Shown here: positions 12,801 to 25,864 of the stretch, piece after piece
How positions within the stretch are numbered: position 1 is the stretch's first letter
Layout of the letters: each line of letters opens with the position of its first letter
DNA from: Plutella xylostella
Lineage: Eukaryota > Arthropoda > Insecta > Lepidoptera > Plutellidae
NCBI RefSeq assembly: GCF_932276165.1
Contig: NC_063995.1
Span: 7,688,001 to 7,752,000 of the forward strand
Length of the DNA: 64,000 nucleotides
Reading direction: 5' to 3'
Translations under genes and position numbers: made by a program
The notes under the pieces: generated by a model
Database searches by the model: none
What the model was told of the DNA's origin: nothing
What the model saw: the letters and a program-made list of their open reading frames with translations, nothing else

Positions 12801-15800
12801 TATACGTGCAACGGCTAAGTTACGTACCTAACTATGTAGTATCTATTAAATAGCTAACTAACACTTTGTGAATTCTGAAATTAAAAAATAACACTTATTT
12901 CAGTATGTCTATCTTCAATATTTAAGGTAGGTACCTACTTCCTGCCACCTACCCATTTATGTAGCATCACTGTGTTCCCAAGGTGTTCCCTGTTGTCTAG
13001 ACTAATAGGTAGGTATTCAATAATAGGACCTTATTTAAAACAGGGCACCCCTTTTTTCAACGATTTAATTCAAAAAGAGAATAAGAATAATTAGGAGAAA
13101 AGGCTGTCTTCATAAATTCTTTTACTCTCACCATCGCATTCGTTAACTAATTGGAAAAGTCGCATTTTCATTGCATTATTTGTAAGAAAAGGCTCTTTTT
13201 TAAGTGGCTAAAGACCTGCAGAAATGGATTTTATTTATGTTTTTTTTTGTCAAGAAAACGTAAAAAAAAGCGTATAAGACAACAAAACTTAAGAACTACC
13301 TATAGCTTGTAAGTAAATGATAAAATACCTACTTAAGTACTAAAATTAAATTTATAAACCAACCCACGAAATCGGATTACCTAGTTAATACATTTTAAAA
13401 TCCATTTCGTTGTGCTTAATATGTAGGTATCTAGGTATGTATTTTGGCACAAAAAAAAATATATTTACGTAATAGTAATAAAGGGTTGATTGCTCACCTA
13501 GTTCAGTCCAAGTAACTAAGTTTTTCATTATTCCTGCTGCACTTTATTAATTTCATTAACTTTCTGCGCCGCGTCACTGAGCAAAATCTTATTGTTGGAG
13601 AGTGAAAATGGCAGCAATACGGAGAAATGGCCTGCAAAAAAAAAACGTTGGAAATTTCCCGACGGCGGCGTCGAGTCCACAATATTAACAATTCCACGAC
13701 TCAGACGCCTTTTGTGTTAGCAGCGACACTGCGAATACCCAGATGAAAGTATTGAACACTCTGTTAGTGCGGCGGCCATATTGTTTTTCGTTATGTTCAA
13801 ATTTCACGCATTGGTTTCCGGATATATACCGAAATTTCCTATGAGTACATTAAAATTCAAATGTATTTATTGCAAGTCACATTGTGGAATTATTATTACT
13901 TATGTAGGTACTTGCATCATGTTTAAGCTGGTTTTTAATCGATATTTGTATATTATTAATTTATTAACTACAAGTTAGACGTTCGATTGAAGTCATCGAA
14001 TAATGTTTATTGTTAATAAGTGCGTAATATTATATATTGTTAATCTTTTAAATGTTCTCGTCGTGCGATCGCCTCTCTTGCGCTTTCGCGATTGCATTCA
14101 TTAATAATTCTGTGGGTTTTGTGATCAAATATCGCTACCAAGAGGAAGGTATTAAAATTGTTATTTTGAAAAACAATTATTGTGTGTGTGATTGATTAGC
14201 AAGATTTTATCGGATTTGTCTTCAAGGGGCCCCCACGCTACGTCGCTGTGCCACTCTCAATAACTGAAGGTAATTAATTCATTTTATAGATTAGATAATG
14301 TTAGGCTACTTTATCTAGCTAACTTTTACTAATATGCTGAAATTGTCGTAACTGAGAATAGTGGCAGGATTTTGGAAAAAAAATATGTAGGGTACCTGGC
14401 TACTTCAGGAGTAGGTATTCTAAAAATGTTAAAGTAAAATTCTTAGGTAAATAAGAAATGTATTAGAGGTAGCCTGAAACTTTATAAATTTTAAATTTCG
14501 TTAGTCTTCCCTCTGACCCCACTGACTGATTTAGCAGAAATGCGTGAAATTTCCCCACTATTTTCTCTGCATGTTTGGTAGATTCCGAGATTGTGTGCCT
14601 ACAATGGGAGACAGAATTCCCGAACGGAGAGTACCTAGTAGTGGAAATAAAGTTAAGTTCATATTTTTTTTTATTTTTTTTAATATCTTGTGAACCATAA
14701 AATATTGGTAAATATTGGAAACAAAATAAGTTTAATTATTTGAGACCTTAATGTACATTAAGTGCAAATGTTTATTATAAATAAGTTATTCAATTAAAAC
14801 ACCGAGTCACGCATTATACATTCCTATGTACATATTATGTCGAAAGTTTAGGCCTCCAGTATACCTTCATCCTGGCAGCGAGTAGTAGGAATAGGACGCA
14901 AAATGAACACAGATATTCGAGTACCAACGTAGCCGTAGGTTTGTGAGAGACCATTGTATAAATAATGCAATAGAAAAATAAACTTGAATTTCTTAGGAAG
15001 GGAACTAAATTTTTGCAGGGTATAAAGAAAGAAAGAAAGGATTAAATTTTAAAATATTTATTTATTGTTACAATAAATTACTTAGACTAGCTTATTCATG
15101 TCCGTATGTTATATGAACTAAGTGTTATATAAATTCATTACAGAATAGGGCATATAGTTACAATTATATTACATATACATCATCCTTGCTCAGCGATTCA
15201 TTTATAATTGTGTGGAATTATACATAAATATAGGGATATTCTTAATAATACAACAGGGTTTTATTCGATATGTTGCCTAACTAAACTACGTATATTTTTG
15301 CGGCTTTTTATATAACCATTAAAATCCATTTACATAAGCAAATAATTTTAAATATGGAATGTGTAGATATATATTTACACTAAAATTAAAATATATAAGT
15401 AATATGGTTTCATTCTGGAAATAGACTAAGTAAGTATGATGTTCAATTGTTCATTGGTATTCACTTTTGTGACTACGAGAAAAGGATTGAAACCTGTTCG
15501 CTAGTCTAGAACACAGGACCTTAGGGTCACAAAGTTTCTGTCACTATATCATAGAGATAGCCAATTGAGTTTTATTTTTATCCCTAGAATTTCATGAAAA
15601 ACTAAAATTTCGACCGTTGAAATGTCAATACATAGAAGCAAGATCAACATTTAACAAATATTTGAATATTTTTATGAAGACCTCAATATACACAAAATGC
15701 GGCATATCACTGAAACTGACTTCTATGCCATTTAGAAATATTTACTAACTATGAAAGATCCTTTACATTGATAAATTACAGTACATTCATACAAAAATAG

Positions 15801-16282
15801 CTATTGGTATATTTGATACACCCACTACTTGCAGGCAAGAAGCTAGCTAATATTATTATAATGCCTCAATTCTACCTATTTTTATATACCTACATAAATA
15901 AAAAAATACACTACAGCTCGGATTATGAACTCAGTTTTCTTTTTGATGATGACTTGAAATTGACTACATAAAAACAAACCTATGTTCTAACAGAAAATTA
16001 TTGAATTTTAATTCTGACTTCTTGAGCCGAGCAACAGAGATCAAATAATATTAATTATGGTCAGTTAAAACATGGAGACACATTATCATAGATAGCGCAT
16101 TATAAATCTATTGAATTGAAACATTCACACAAAATATACGAGTAATAGTGGTCTAAGAATTTATTACCATATAAATAAGTACTAAAATAACTTAAATTCA
16201 TGATTAGTCTTGATAAAGGATTCGAGTAAATATGTAGAAGTTGAAAGTGTCAGCGTGTCGTTAAAATATTTTAAATAATTAA
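9843..16282. other. Long spacer without a recognised gene
   Basis: I found no recognisable protein exon or RNA gene on either strand. A roughly 35-bp near-duplicate (TGGCTTATTTCTTCA...ATCATGAAAA) sits just upstream at about 9,361 and 9,526. Distal regulatory DNA, a non-coding RNA or a very long intron cannot be excluded. Confidence 0.4.
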
Positions 16283-17138
16283 GGGCGGATTCGGCCAACG
16301 TCGAGTAACTTTTTACTCACGAGTAAAGTACCAGTTACTCGCGAGTAAGCAGATTTTGCATTCTACCAAACCTGAAACCAAGATAACTAGCTTATCCCAA
16401 GAATAAAATGTTATACCGCCAAAATTGACCGTGTAACGAGCTTATCCGAGAGTAATTTTGTAATGGCGGCAGCACATCAGCTGATTAGAAAACCGTCATA
16501 ATGACATATAAACACATTCTGTCAAAACATAAACAAAAGTACGTTAAAAGGCAAAGTCTCAGAATAACAACAGCGAATAAAATATTTAAACATAAACAAT
16601 TTCATACTTTTATAATCCATTCAAACTAAGTTGGCATGTCATTTCTATTGCATGCTTTGAAACGCAGCTATTTTTATTTTAGTTGCATTACAGTTTCGTT
16701 CCTCGTTCATTCAATTTAATCATGGTAGGGGAAAAGGGGTAGTAACTGGCCACTTAAGCACCTTGGCCACTTTACGTGTGTGCTCCGTCTAAATGCATGA
16801 TCTGATTTAGGTGATTTATATATCTAATGATTCACTAGATCCTGTTGATTGTTTTTATGATCAATTTAATAATCAATAAGAACTATTTATTTAAATATCT
16901 TTATTTAAATGAAAACTATCACTTTTGTGTAGTAACTGGCCACAAATTTTAGTAACTGGCACCCTTATTTTGCAGTAACTGGCCACCTAATATAATTAAC
17001 TAAAATGAAAAGTTTTAACCTTATAACTACTGCAAACATTATAAAAAACCTATTATAATTAATGTGTTATGACGTAGTATATGTGTTAACACTTAATAAT
17101 GAGAAATACCTTATATTTCTTAACAAATAAACAGTTCA

Positions 17139-17201
17139 TCGTCATCATTACGTCCCCACCTGCCGGGGCACGGGTTTCCTTCCAATGAAGGAAGGATTTT
17201 C
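17139..17201 (-). repeat. 3' fragment of the 5S-headed SINE family
   Basis: On the minus strand it reads CCTTCCTTCATTGGAAGGAA, then a CCCGTGCCCCGGCAGGTGGGGACG block, as in the 48,213 and 52,392 copies. The 5S-like head is missing. Confidence 0.65.
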
Positions 17202-17534
17202 TAACAAAATTTAATATAAAAACAAAAAAACTTCTACAATTCAATACCCTTTCAATGTAATTAGTGTAACAACGTCACAATTCACATATTATTATGACAA
17301 AAATAAGTTTCTTATCTTTAAATCATCGCAAATCTTTATTAACAATCAAATTGAATTATTTCAAGTTTATATTAAGTCAAATCCTTAAATCTTAGCTTCT
17401 TCTTGAACTAATTTTAAGATAGTATAAAATACAACTTGCTACATACAACGCACGGACACTGAGAGAGGACGAGAATATGGTGTAACACGAGGTAGAGCTG
17501 GGCAAAAAAATAAGGACATCTTAAAGCTATCGGA

Positions 17535-17869
17535 GAGCGATGGTAGCTCAGTCGGGTAAGCGCCCGCTTCTCACGCCAGAGATGCGGGTTCGAATCCCGG
17601 TGCTGACATGTACCAATTAGTTCTTTTGACTTAAGTACAATGTATACCATCACTCTTACGGTGAAGGAAAACATCGTGAGGAAACCTGCATGTCTAGATT
17701 TTGCACATCTAGATATGTGATCTCACCAACCTGCAGTGAAATGCCAGCATGGTGGGAAATGGTCCAAGCTTAGAAAGGCAGTTTAGACCTTGGGGATATG
17801 CACAAAGGTTCCATTCGAGGGAGCCAGGTGCAGGCACTGACACCCCCACACAGAATAGAATAGAATAGG
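17535..17869 (+). repeat. SINE-C, complete copy with TSD
   Basis: A tRNA-derived SINE. The head carries GGTAGCTCAGTCGGGTAAGC (A box) and GGTTCGAATCCC (B box), and the tail is (GAATA)n. A 9-bp direct repeat, GCTATCGGA, flanks it (17,526-17,534 and 17,870-17,878). It has interrupted the RTE endonuclease remnant: the LINE sequence resumes at AATCCTTAGAGAGG after the second repeat. The head is not a working tRNA because sequence continues past the acceptor end with no 3' pairing. Confidence 0.9.
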
Positions 17870-17878
17870 GCTATCGGA

Positions 17879-18560
17879 AATCCTTAGAGAGGGACACGAT
17901 AACCCTGAAGTCTGACCACATGCTCTACCATCGGGAGGGTAACCAACTGTCCCAAGGTGGCGTAGGATTTCTTGTCAACAAGACCCTTGTCAGCAACGTA
18001 GTGGAGATCAGTAGTGTGTCGAATCTGGTAGCGTAGCTTGTACTTAAACTAACCGAGATGGATTCCTTGAAGGTCGTACAGGTATATGCACCAACCTCGA
18101 CACACTCTGACACAGAAGTCGAAGCAGTATAGTTACGAAGATATCTCTAGGGCTATCAAGTGTACTGCTAAGACCTAATACACCATTGTGATGGGGGACT
18201 TCAACGCCAAAGTGGGAGTACAAGAATGCAAAGAATTGAGGGTAGGACCCCATGGTTTTAGTAGCAGAAATCGGAGAGGACAAATTCTTGTTGACTTCCT
18301 CGAATGAGACAGACCAGAATGGGCTATACTTGATGAATTCTTTCTATGAAAAACATCCCCGGAGGAAGTGAACATGGTCAAGCCCCGATGGTGTAGGACG
18401 AAAAATGAAATCGACTTAATTATGACTGACAAGCGGCACATATTCAGAGATGCCTCAGTGATCAATAGATTTTAAACTGGGAGTGATCACCGACTTCTTG
18501 GAGGCACTCTGAATATCAACTTCTGGAGAGAAGACGACTGATGAAGCAGGCCCTTCGTCC
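17879..18560 (+). pseudogene. RTE-type LINE endonuclease remnant
   Basis: The plus-strand translation shows the apurinic-type endonuclease domain found in RTE/BovB LINEs, often annotated as 'craniofacial development protein 2-like'. Readable parts are LKVVQVYAPTSTHSD, the catalytic strand IVMGDFNAKVG, and the C-terminal GSDHRLLGGTL motif. At least five in-frame stops interrupt it, and a SINE splits its upstream end. No reverse transcriptase follows. It is a dead 5' fragment inside the nested element. The minus-strand open frames over it are shadows. Confidence 0.8.
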
Positions 18561-19953
18561 CACGCTGCACCAAATTGAAGTTGGCATGGCAACACCAGCT
18601 TCCAAAGAGTACAACAGAGCCGATTCGAATCGCTGCTAACCACTACGGATATTGACGAGCATACAGTCCAAATAGTAAAGACTGTTTGTGGGCTGGGCCA
18701 CCATTATCTTGAAGAGATTTTAGCATATATCCTGAAACATAAAATAGTTCTCAGTAACTGGCCATGTAGTAACTGGCCACTAGAATACCTATGCCAGTTA
18801 CTACTAAATATTGAACGATTTTTACAAAATTTATACCACAGAAAATGCTATTTAAAACCAAGGTAATAAGCTGTATTTTAAGTTAATTTACTTGCAAGTA
18901 GCAAATTGGGGTAACTGGCATAGGGGGGCCAGTTACTAAAAATACTATAAAACTGGAACCAGTAACTGGCCAAGTCGAAAAATGCAATAAAAAATCAAAT
19001 TAAGGCTTAAATCAGTACAAATTATGATTGCTTAGCTCAAAATCTATCGTTGTCACTATTTAAAGTCACTCACAGAAGCTGGGAACAAAAAATATCGCCT
19101 CTCGAAATAATGTCTTCGCTTAACGTTTTCTTAGCGCACAACCATTTTATCAGATGCACTGTCGCCGACTGTCAGAAAATTGCGGGTATTTTGAAGACCA
19201 ATCCTTCAAGCGGAATGAGTGTGAACTAAAATGAACGACAACTTACTAATGGTTAGTGTCAAGCTGTAACAGATGGCGTGCTGTCATCGTGTTTCTTATT
19301 TTAGGCGAATAAAAAGCTGTGTGGCCAGTTATTGGGGGTGGCCAATTTCACCAATGTTTACCCTATAACTTGGTAGAATGCAAATGTACTTATCCTAGAT
19401 ATTTACTCGCGTATAATTTTAATTCCGGTATAGTTATTCTCGTGTAACGTGATGTTTGGACGAATCCACCCTAAGTATAATAGCTTAGAGCCATCGGTAG
19501 GATCAGCTCTCAGTACTTAATCTTACTACTGGTTTAGATCCATCATAAATTCATAAGATTTGCCTTACCGAAATGTTTAAAAAGGTAGGCAGGGCACAAA
19601 GTAGAGTACAAAACTCAGAATAAGCAGTGGCTCAGAATAAGAAAAAACCCGAAACTGTCCTTACAGAGAATTATGGTGAGACCGTGAGACCGCTCGCTAA
19701 CACAAAATCTGTGTTCTGCTGATTTAATACATTAGACAGCGCCATTATATTCATAATCTAAACTCTCATACCAGTAAACAACTATAACGAATACTGCGAA
19801 TATGACATACAATAGTCTTGATAGTAGCACACATTACAACACAAAGATCAGTGTCCATCACTCGCGCTTTTGTCGTCAGTTCTTACTTAGGGAGATAAGT
19901 TTTAAGAGTTCATTCACTCACACAGGGTAATTTCGCTCTTTAGGCCTCGTATG

Positions 19954-22900
19954 TTAGAGTAGAGATTGCTCTACCATGATCTTCTCGTAGCCCGACGGTG
20001 GCGGGTACAGGAAGTTGTCCAGAATTATGTCCAGTATGGCGCCGTCGTCCACTGCAAGTAGAAAATAATATTATTAGTCTTCTACAATCTAGTAGATTTC
20101 TAGTAGTAGGCAGTATTAGGTTCGACTCACAGTTCTGTCATGCCAAATATTTGTCTTGTAAAGTGCTCACATCGTCATTTATTTCAATCAGCCCCTTCTC
20201 CTGTTTGATGTTCGATATTATTATGTAATGAACAGAGAAAAACAGTATTTCAACTGTCCTATTTCTATTTGTGGGCTGTGTGCTTCTTGATAATATGTAA
20301 CTGAAGGGCCGACCGCGTTCATAACGTAACAGTACAATTACATGAACTGCACACTAACGCTGCGCTGGTGCGCTTTATATTGGCTATATCAGCAACCTCA
20401 AGCTCTTTATATGTATTACTAGCTGTTCCCGCGGGCTTCGCTTCGCCTTAAAAAGTTTTCCCGTGGGAATTCGGGATAAAAAGCCTATGTTCTTTCCCAG
20501 GGTCTAAACCGTATGTATACCAAATTTCATTCAAATCCGTTCAGTAGTTTTGGCGTGAAAGAGTAACAGACAGACACAGTTACTTTCGCATTTATAATAT
20601 TAGTTAGGATAATATATAACTTGACCAGATAAATTCCAGACTCTTATTTCAAAAATCCTGGGTCAAAATCCCCAATTTGTTTTCTAGTACTTTTTTTGTG
20701 TTGTATGTTTTAGTACTGTCACTGTAAAGAAAATATGAGAGAGTGTGGAGTGAATGAGGATATGACAGAGGATAGGGTAAAATGGCGTGACGCACAAAGC
20801 CGACCCTAAATAAGGAAAAGGCTAGGAAGAAGAAGAAGACTGTAATATGTGTCAGTACTGACCGTAGAGCGCGGGGTAGACGGTGCCGCGCACGCTGCGC
20901 ACGGGCACCTCGAGGCTGCGGCCGTTGAGGAAGAAGTTCAGCTCCACGTGGTCGTACGCCACGCCGATGGTGTCGCCCTCTGTCGGCATCACGGCCGCCG
21001 TGTCCTCAGCCTTGTGATCCGTCTGAGGGGTTAAATAGGCATGAAACTTAGTATATTTTTTAAGACACTTTTTTAGATTTGGTTATTTATAGGGTGACTT
21101 AAAAAAGGGAAATGAGCCATGCCGTCAGATGGGCATGTAAACAACGAGCTATAATGTTTTTTTGAATGTAAACCTTCATATCAGCCTTCGCTAACCTCCT
21201 GTGTTGATAATCTACTCCTCAAGCCGCCATGTAGGAAGTGCGGTGTCACAACATCATGTAATTTTTCCTCTTAGCGTAAAACGAACACTACAGCTGAACT
21301 ACACTTTGTGTCCATGGTGATAGGGTTAGTTAGTCAGTAGTGGGATCCACGAAAGCACAGCTGCTACCTCCCTCCTCCCTCTACCTCACCTGGTCACCGC
21401 CATTCTCGTTGACGGCGGGCGTGTTGAGCAGGTCCGCCGTGGGTGAGTCGCGCGCGGGTCGTAGCTGGTACAGCTCCTCGTTGGTGTGCCGCACCGTGCC
21501 GTCGCTGTTCAGGCACCACGACTCCTTGTCCACGCCGCCTGGAATAAGAATTACATAACATGTAACTCAGGGCAGTTTAGACCTTGGGAATATGTTCAAA
21601 GGTTCCATTCGAGAGAGCCAGGTGCAGGTATTAATGGAATGGAATAGAATGTAACTCAAGTTTTGAACTACATGTGAGTATCTACTGTTCATCCATGCGA
21701 GTGGTGGAATGATGCCATCGGTTTTCATTCTTCAGTATAATGTTTGTAAAAATGTAATAAGGGCAGATAGCTACTCATTCTCTCCTTCAGCAGGAGTAGC
21801 GACCTGTGATTTTGGGATTCATAACCTGGAATGACTGTAGACTGAGTTAAATTAAACCCCAAGAATACAAAAATACATAAGTGTGTAATATAATACCTTT
21901 TTCTATTACATAACATACATTAATTCTGGCCACAATGCTCCTATGACTGACAATATTGTGGACATTGCCAAAGTCAACATAGCTTTGTTATGCCAGAAAG
22001 ATGCCATACAAGGACCCTGTTATGTAGTGACTTTGACCTCATATCCTTAAGGAAGGCCTTATGTAGGTCATCACTTACTAACTCACCTAGATATTGCTGT
22101 TGCATGCTGAGTAGCCTGTGACTAAGTATTCACAGCTAATTAGTAATTTCTTACATGTCTCACAGATAGTCATTGTTAAAATGAATTACGTAAATATACA
22201 TAAATAATTTAATATGAAAAAAATATGTTTTATGCAACCAGCAAGTTAGAGTGCAACTTTTTATATTATTATAAAAATGCAGAAGTAACCACACCATTTT
22301 ACCTGCTTCACAGCACTACTTTATCCATCTTAACCCTTGTCGGCCATAGGATATAATTATGGATACCACCTTATTTTGAACTTTAACTCCTTCAGCAAGT
22401 GCGAAAACTAATGATATAATTTTAGGTCATGGAGGGTTAACAGTAGCTCAAGGATCAGATATTGCAATGCCATAATTACCATGTACTCTATTGAGGTCAG
22501 TGTCTCTTGTGGCGAGCCCCACCGCCCACACCCCACCCTGCTGCAGCTTCACCTCGAAGTATGCCTTGTTCTGCACCAGCGGGGCGTTGCCGAGGGCACA
22601 CCCGGAGCCACACACGCGGCTACCACCCTTCACCACCACCACCTCGTGACCTGGAAATAGAGGTGATGATTATATTAGTAGATGATGGTGGTTTGTTAGT
22701 ATGGAAATGCACTAAAGTGCAATCACTGCCAACTTCAGATCAAGTCGGTTGTTGTTCCATTAATGTAATAGAGTTCAACATTAACAACAATTTTGAAATA
22801 TTGAAGCTAAAAAATACTTGTTTTGCTCATTTTTGGAACAACAAATTTTTAGGTGTATTTAAAAATATTTATTTTCATGATTGTGTATCTGACAAGAAAT

Positions 22901-23380
22901 AATATTCTGGAGGTAACAGATTTGATACATAAGATATGCTATATCATAGGATATACACCTATGCCTACACCATCTGGACTCTATAATAGGCTCAATAGAG
23001 ACAGGTTAGTACTTATTTGGTAATTTTAATGTTTTTATCTTTATTGGGGTGACGTGGTAGTTGATCATAAAACATTAAAGCTGTATCAATAAAAATATAA
23101 AACGCGTAGGTGTACATTGCATAGGCAAATGTATAAACGGTAAATTATTTTGTATACCTTGTAGCTTCATGTTACCCTCGTAGCCCATGAGCTTTATGTT
23201 AATAATCTTACGTTTGAACGGTATGCTGTTCAATAAACCGCAGTATGAGGACATGGATGAATAAATAAAGGTTTTACCCATATGAAGAGCATCCAGCTGC
23301 ACGGGGTTTTCTTTCAGTCGCACCGGCACACTTGGGGTGAGAGTGAAGCCGTTCAGACATCCCTTAAGACAACAAAACAT
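19954..23380 (-). CDS. SPRYD7: SPRY domain-containing protein 7 (five exons)
   Basis: Coding exons on the minus strand are 23,380-23,278, 22,650-22,480, 21,538-21,390, 21,022-20,863 and 20,051-19,954. All junctions are GT-AG and in phase, giving 226 residues. The N-terminus MFCCLKGC, then NPVQLDALHMG, VCGSGCALGNAPLVQNKAYFE, GDTIGVAYDHVELNFFLNGR, RGTVYPALYVDDGAILD and the C-terminal PPPSGYEKI match the single SPRY domain of animal SPRYD7 (C13orf1/CLLD6), about 196 residues in human from memory. SPRY domains bind proteins; the partner of this one is not established, and the lack of a signal peptide suggests a cytosolic protein. An acidic insert of about 35 residues (PARDSPTADLLNTPAVNENG...) sits between NEE and EGD, part of it at an exon end. 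The start codon is the first Met before the conserved FCCL. No clear AATAAA follows the stop within 450 bases. Confidence 0.95.
20419..20609 (-). mobile_element. Lep1-type Helitron, minus strand
   Basis: On the minus strand it starts TCCTAACTAATATTATAAATG and ends GAACAGCTAG, between a host A and a host T. The 5'-TC...CTAG-3' ends, A|T target and lack of duplication are Helitron hallmarks. It lies in intron 4 of SPRYD7. The sequence is close to the copies at 27,488 and 45,608 but shorter. Confidence 0.85.
20730..20841 (+). repeat. 3' end of an RTE-type LINE
   Basis: The end of an ORF is readable in plus (MTEDRVKWRDAQSRP then stop), resembling the C-terminus of RTE reverse transcriptases. It is followed by AAGGCTAGGAAGAAGAAGAA, the short repeat tail typical of these LINEs. 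It lies in intron 4 of SPRYD7, just before the exon ending at 20,863. Confidence 0.6.
21570..21649 (+). repeat. 5'-truncated SINE-C copy with TSD
   Basis: Only the 3' part is present (GGCAGTTTAGACCTTGGGAA to the GGAATAGAA tail). The 9-bp direct repeat TGTAACTCA flanks it at 21,561-21,569 and 21,650-21,658. It is in intron 2 of SPRYD7, only 23 bases from the exon's acceptor side. Confidence 0.8.
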
Positions 23381-23692
23381 TTTATACTTGATTTAATTAA
23401 GTTCTTACAGCTAAACCACTAAAATCTATAGTATTTCCGCAAATAAATATTGTGTTTTTGTCATTGATCTCGCTCGATAAGTTGTCTTGTCATTTTTGTA
23501 AAACGTCAATTTTGACAGTATGCCACAGATTATAGTAAACCAGTTATTATTCTGAGGTAACACTTAATAGAAGTTACGTTCAAATATTAAATTTAGCAGT
23601 AGGGTGGGCACTTTGACTCGGAATAATAATGCACCCATGCCGGGGTGGGCACCATAACTCGGAGTAATACATCCGTGCCGCAAAGCCATGTA

Positions 23693-24927
23693 TAGTGCCA
23701 CAAACTTATCTGTTCCGGTGAGAGCGAACTAAATTGGTCCATACCTCATTACTTACTAATGAATTTCATATGGGTAGCAATAAAACGAGTGACTGTAAAT
23801 TACAGTTCTAAGTGTCAAAATTAATTAATTTGGGTTATAGAATTACTAAGTGAGCGACTGACTGCGAGTGACGAGAAATCAACAGAACAGCAACTGACAA
23901 ACATTAATTTGAGTTACTTAAAATACAAAATGAGCAGCTTCATAATATTTGAGCGACCTAATATTTGTTTGAGTGTCAACGTTACGTCCTGCATTTTTTT
24001 AAATATTTGGCAAATGTATTTTTTATACTGAGCGGCATTTTATCTTAAATGAAGTGTTTCGAATACAAAAACCACTTTGAAAAATACACTAATGAGCAGA
24101 TGATACTCTGCGTATAATGAGCTCACATTTAAAAAATAAAAATAATGTGAAATAACTATTTGAAGCAACACTATTCTATTAGTTGAGAAATTTTATGATT
24201 GAAATATAATGGTAATTAAATAAAACAATGTACTCCGTAAAATTTAAGTAATATGCATGCATTTATTTCAATCAAATGAACAAAAAATAAAATAAGACGC
24301 TTCAGTCAACTAAAAAAAACTTCTTATTAATAGTAAGAAACATTGATAGGTATGAGGAGCCCTACTACAACTCACCTGACTGAACGATTCGTCGCCCCGC
24401 CCCCATTCGAATTCGCGCGCATTTAAAAATCTGTAGTTTTCATTAAAAAAGCGTATCAAAATAAAAAAACATAAGCCCTCAAATAGAATATCAGTAACCA
24501 ATAATCATTAATAGCACCATACAAAACTTTGCTCAAAGTGAACTTTTTAGTAGTTCGATAGTATAACCTCACTTAGAAAAATCGAATCTATCTTAATATT
24601 GAAGTTGCCCTCTCTGTATTTCCAGTCGCTCACTTAGTAATTAAGTCGCTCGGATAAAATTTTAATATCTGAAATGGATATATCACAATCCACTTTTTGT
24701 AAGCTCGTTCTGGATTTTATTATAAATCAATATTTGTCGTCAGTTTAGTTAATTATTCGCTTACTCAAATTCATACCGCTCAAGTTATTAAAACAATATG
24801 TCATCATCAGTCGCAAAGTTTTTTTTTGTTCGCTCGTTTTATAATTCCCCATTTCATATTGACATGACATAGATTATATGGACCAATTTAGTTCGCTCTC
24901 ACCGGAACAGATAAGTTTGTGGCACTA
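23693..24927. mobile_element. TA-flanked inverted-repeat transposon (MITE), 1.2 kb
   Basis: The left end TAGTGCCACAAACTTATCTG is repeated in inverse at the right end (AAGTTTGTGGCACTA). The mirrored region extends about 50 bp (CCGGTGAGAGCGAACTAAATT). TA lies outside each end, as in Tc1/mariner-type insertions. Subterminal GAGCGAC / GTCGCTC words recur. There is no transposase. It starts about 310 bp upstream of the SPRYD7 start codon. Confidence 0.8.
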
Positions 24928-25864
24928 TACAAGTTGTTGTAAGTACCACTTTTTATTTTTAGATAAAACCTGGATAAACGAAGAGCTATTTTGTTTTGAG
25001 ATGTATTCTCCTACACCTTTAATACAGTCAAGTGAATACTTCCTATGCAGGGTTGTTGCAAAAGTGGTAGGTATAAAAAGTCGAAAGGGGGTGACTCAGG
25101 GGGCAACTCCGAAGCACAACTTTTGTTCTGAATAAAAAATTTACTTATACTACAACTGTAGCTATGTGTGATCTCGGTTGCTTTGCAGTTGGTACTCCAA
25201 ACCTGGGTGCCTACCAATGAGTAATAGTACAATTGGAAACAGGTAGGTATGCGGGTACAGTGATATAGACGATTAAACTTTAAAACCCAAGACCTTTACT
25301 CCCGACGATAACTAATTGCAGAGTGAAACAGCAGAGTGAAAGCATGGCATATTGAGCGGGGGCAGCCATGCACGAGATAATAAACTTACTTTTATTCGGA
25401 AGAACTCATTAACCTTAAACTCTACCTACATTCGCTTGGCTCGCCTCTTCGGCTGTCGGCGAGTTATGTCATTGAAGATGATGAGATGACCTATCGAGAT
25501 CCGAGATCGGAGACATCCTCATTATAAAATATGTAAAACCTTTAGGTACCAATGGCGAAGGGTCCATACCACACGATTCCTATTGGACTTTAACTAAGTA
25601 GGCATTAAGTATCTATGAAATTTCTTAAGGAAATAGTTATCAAAACAATCCGGCAATATCCGGTATTTTTTAACCGTTTTACCCTTAAGATAACGCTTAT
25701 TGCCACTGGGTATCCTTAGGTAAAAAGTTATAATATATTGGTACCTAACATAAGTATATATATATAGTAGGTACAAATAATGTATAGGGGGTATGATCGT
25801 AGTATAAGTAGGTACTTGTAGGTTGTATATTTTTGCAAAAAAATAATAGGTTTATCATCCTACG

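Larger units (their letters stand above)
16728..19363. mobile_element. Nested element rich in AGTAACTGGCCAC repeats
   Basis: Short mirrored ends (GGGGAAAAGGGG on the left, inverted GGGTAAACATTGG on the right) lie between TA dinucleotides. Inside, the word AGTAACTGGCCAC or a close variant recurs at least ten times, on both strands, in two clusters (about 16,739-16,985 and 18,751-18,985) plus one near 19,322. This looks like subterminal transposase-binding repeats. The boundaries are tentative. Confidence 0.45.
16283..19471. mobile_element. PIF/Harbinger-like element with nested insertions, 3.2 kb
   Basis: The left terminus GGGCGGATTCGGCCAACG and the right terminus (inverted: GGGTGGATTCGTCCAAAC) form imperfect inverted repeats. 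GAGTAAC-type words follow, and a second mirrored block (GCATTCTACCAA on the left, TTGGTAGAATGC on the right) lies further in. TAA flanks both ends (16,280-16,282 and 19,472-19,474), the 3-bp duplication expected of PIF/Harbinger. No transposase is recognisable. The middle is filled by a second element, a SINE and a LINE remnant. Confidence 0.65.

Noticed and set aside
17541..17610. tRNA-like sequence with good A and B boxes
   Set aside because: It is the head of a SINE with target duplications; no acceptor-stem pairing closes it. The same holds for 56,030, 38,480, 53,815, 33,130 and 53,130.
18175..18465. 96-codon minus-strand frame
   Set aside because: It is antisense to the RTE endonuclease remnant, whose plus-strand motifs (GDFNAKVG, SDHRL) are clear.
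22507..22902. 131-codon plus-strand frame
   Set aside because: It is antisense to SPRYD7 exon 2 and runs on into intron; Pro/His-rich composition is a shadow effect.
25818..25830. GTAGGTTGTATAT, resembling let-7
   Set aside because: The TGAGGTAG seed is absent and no hairpin arm is nearby; the region is full of GTAGGT words.
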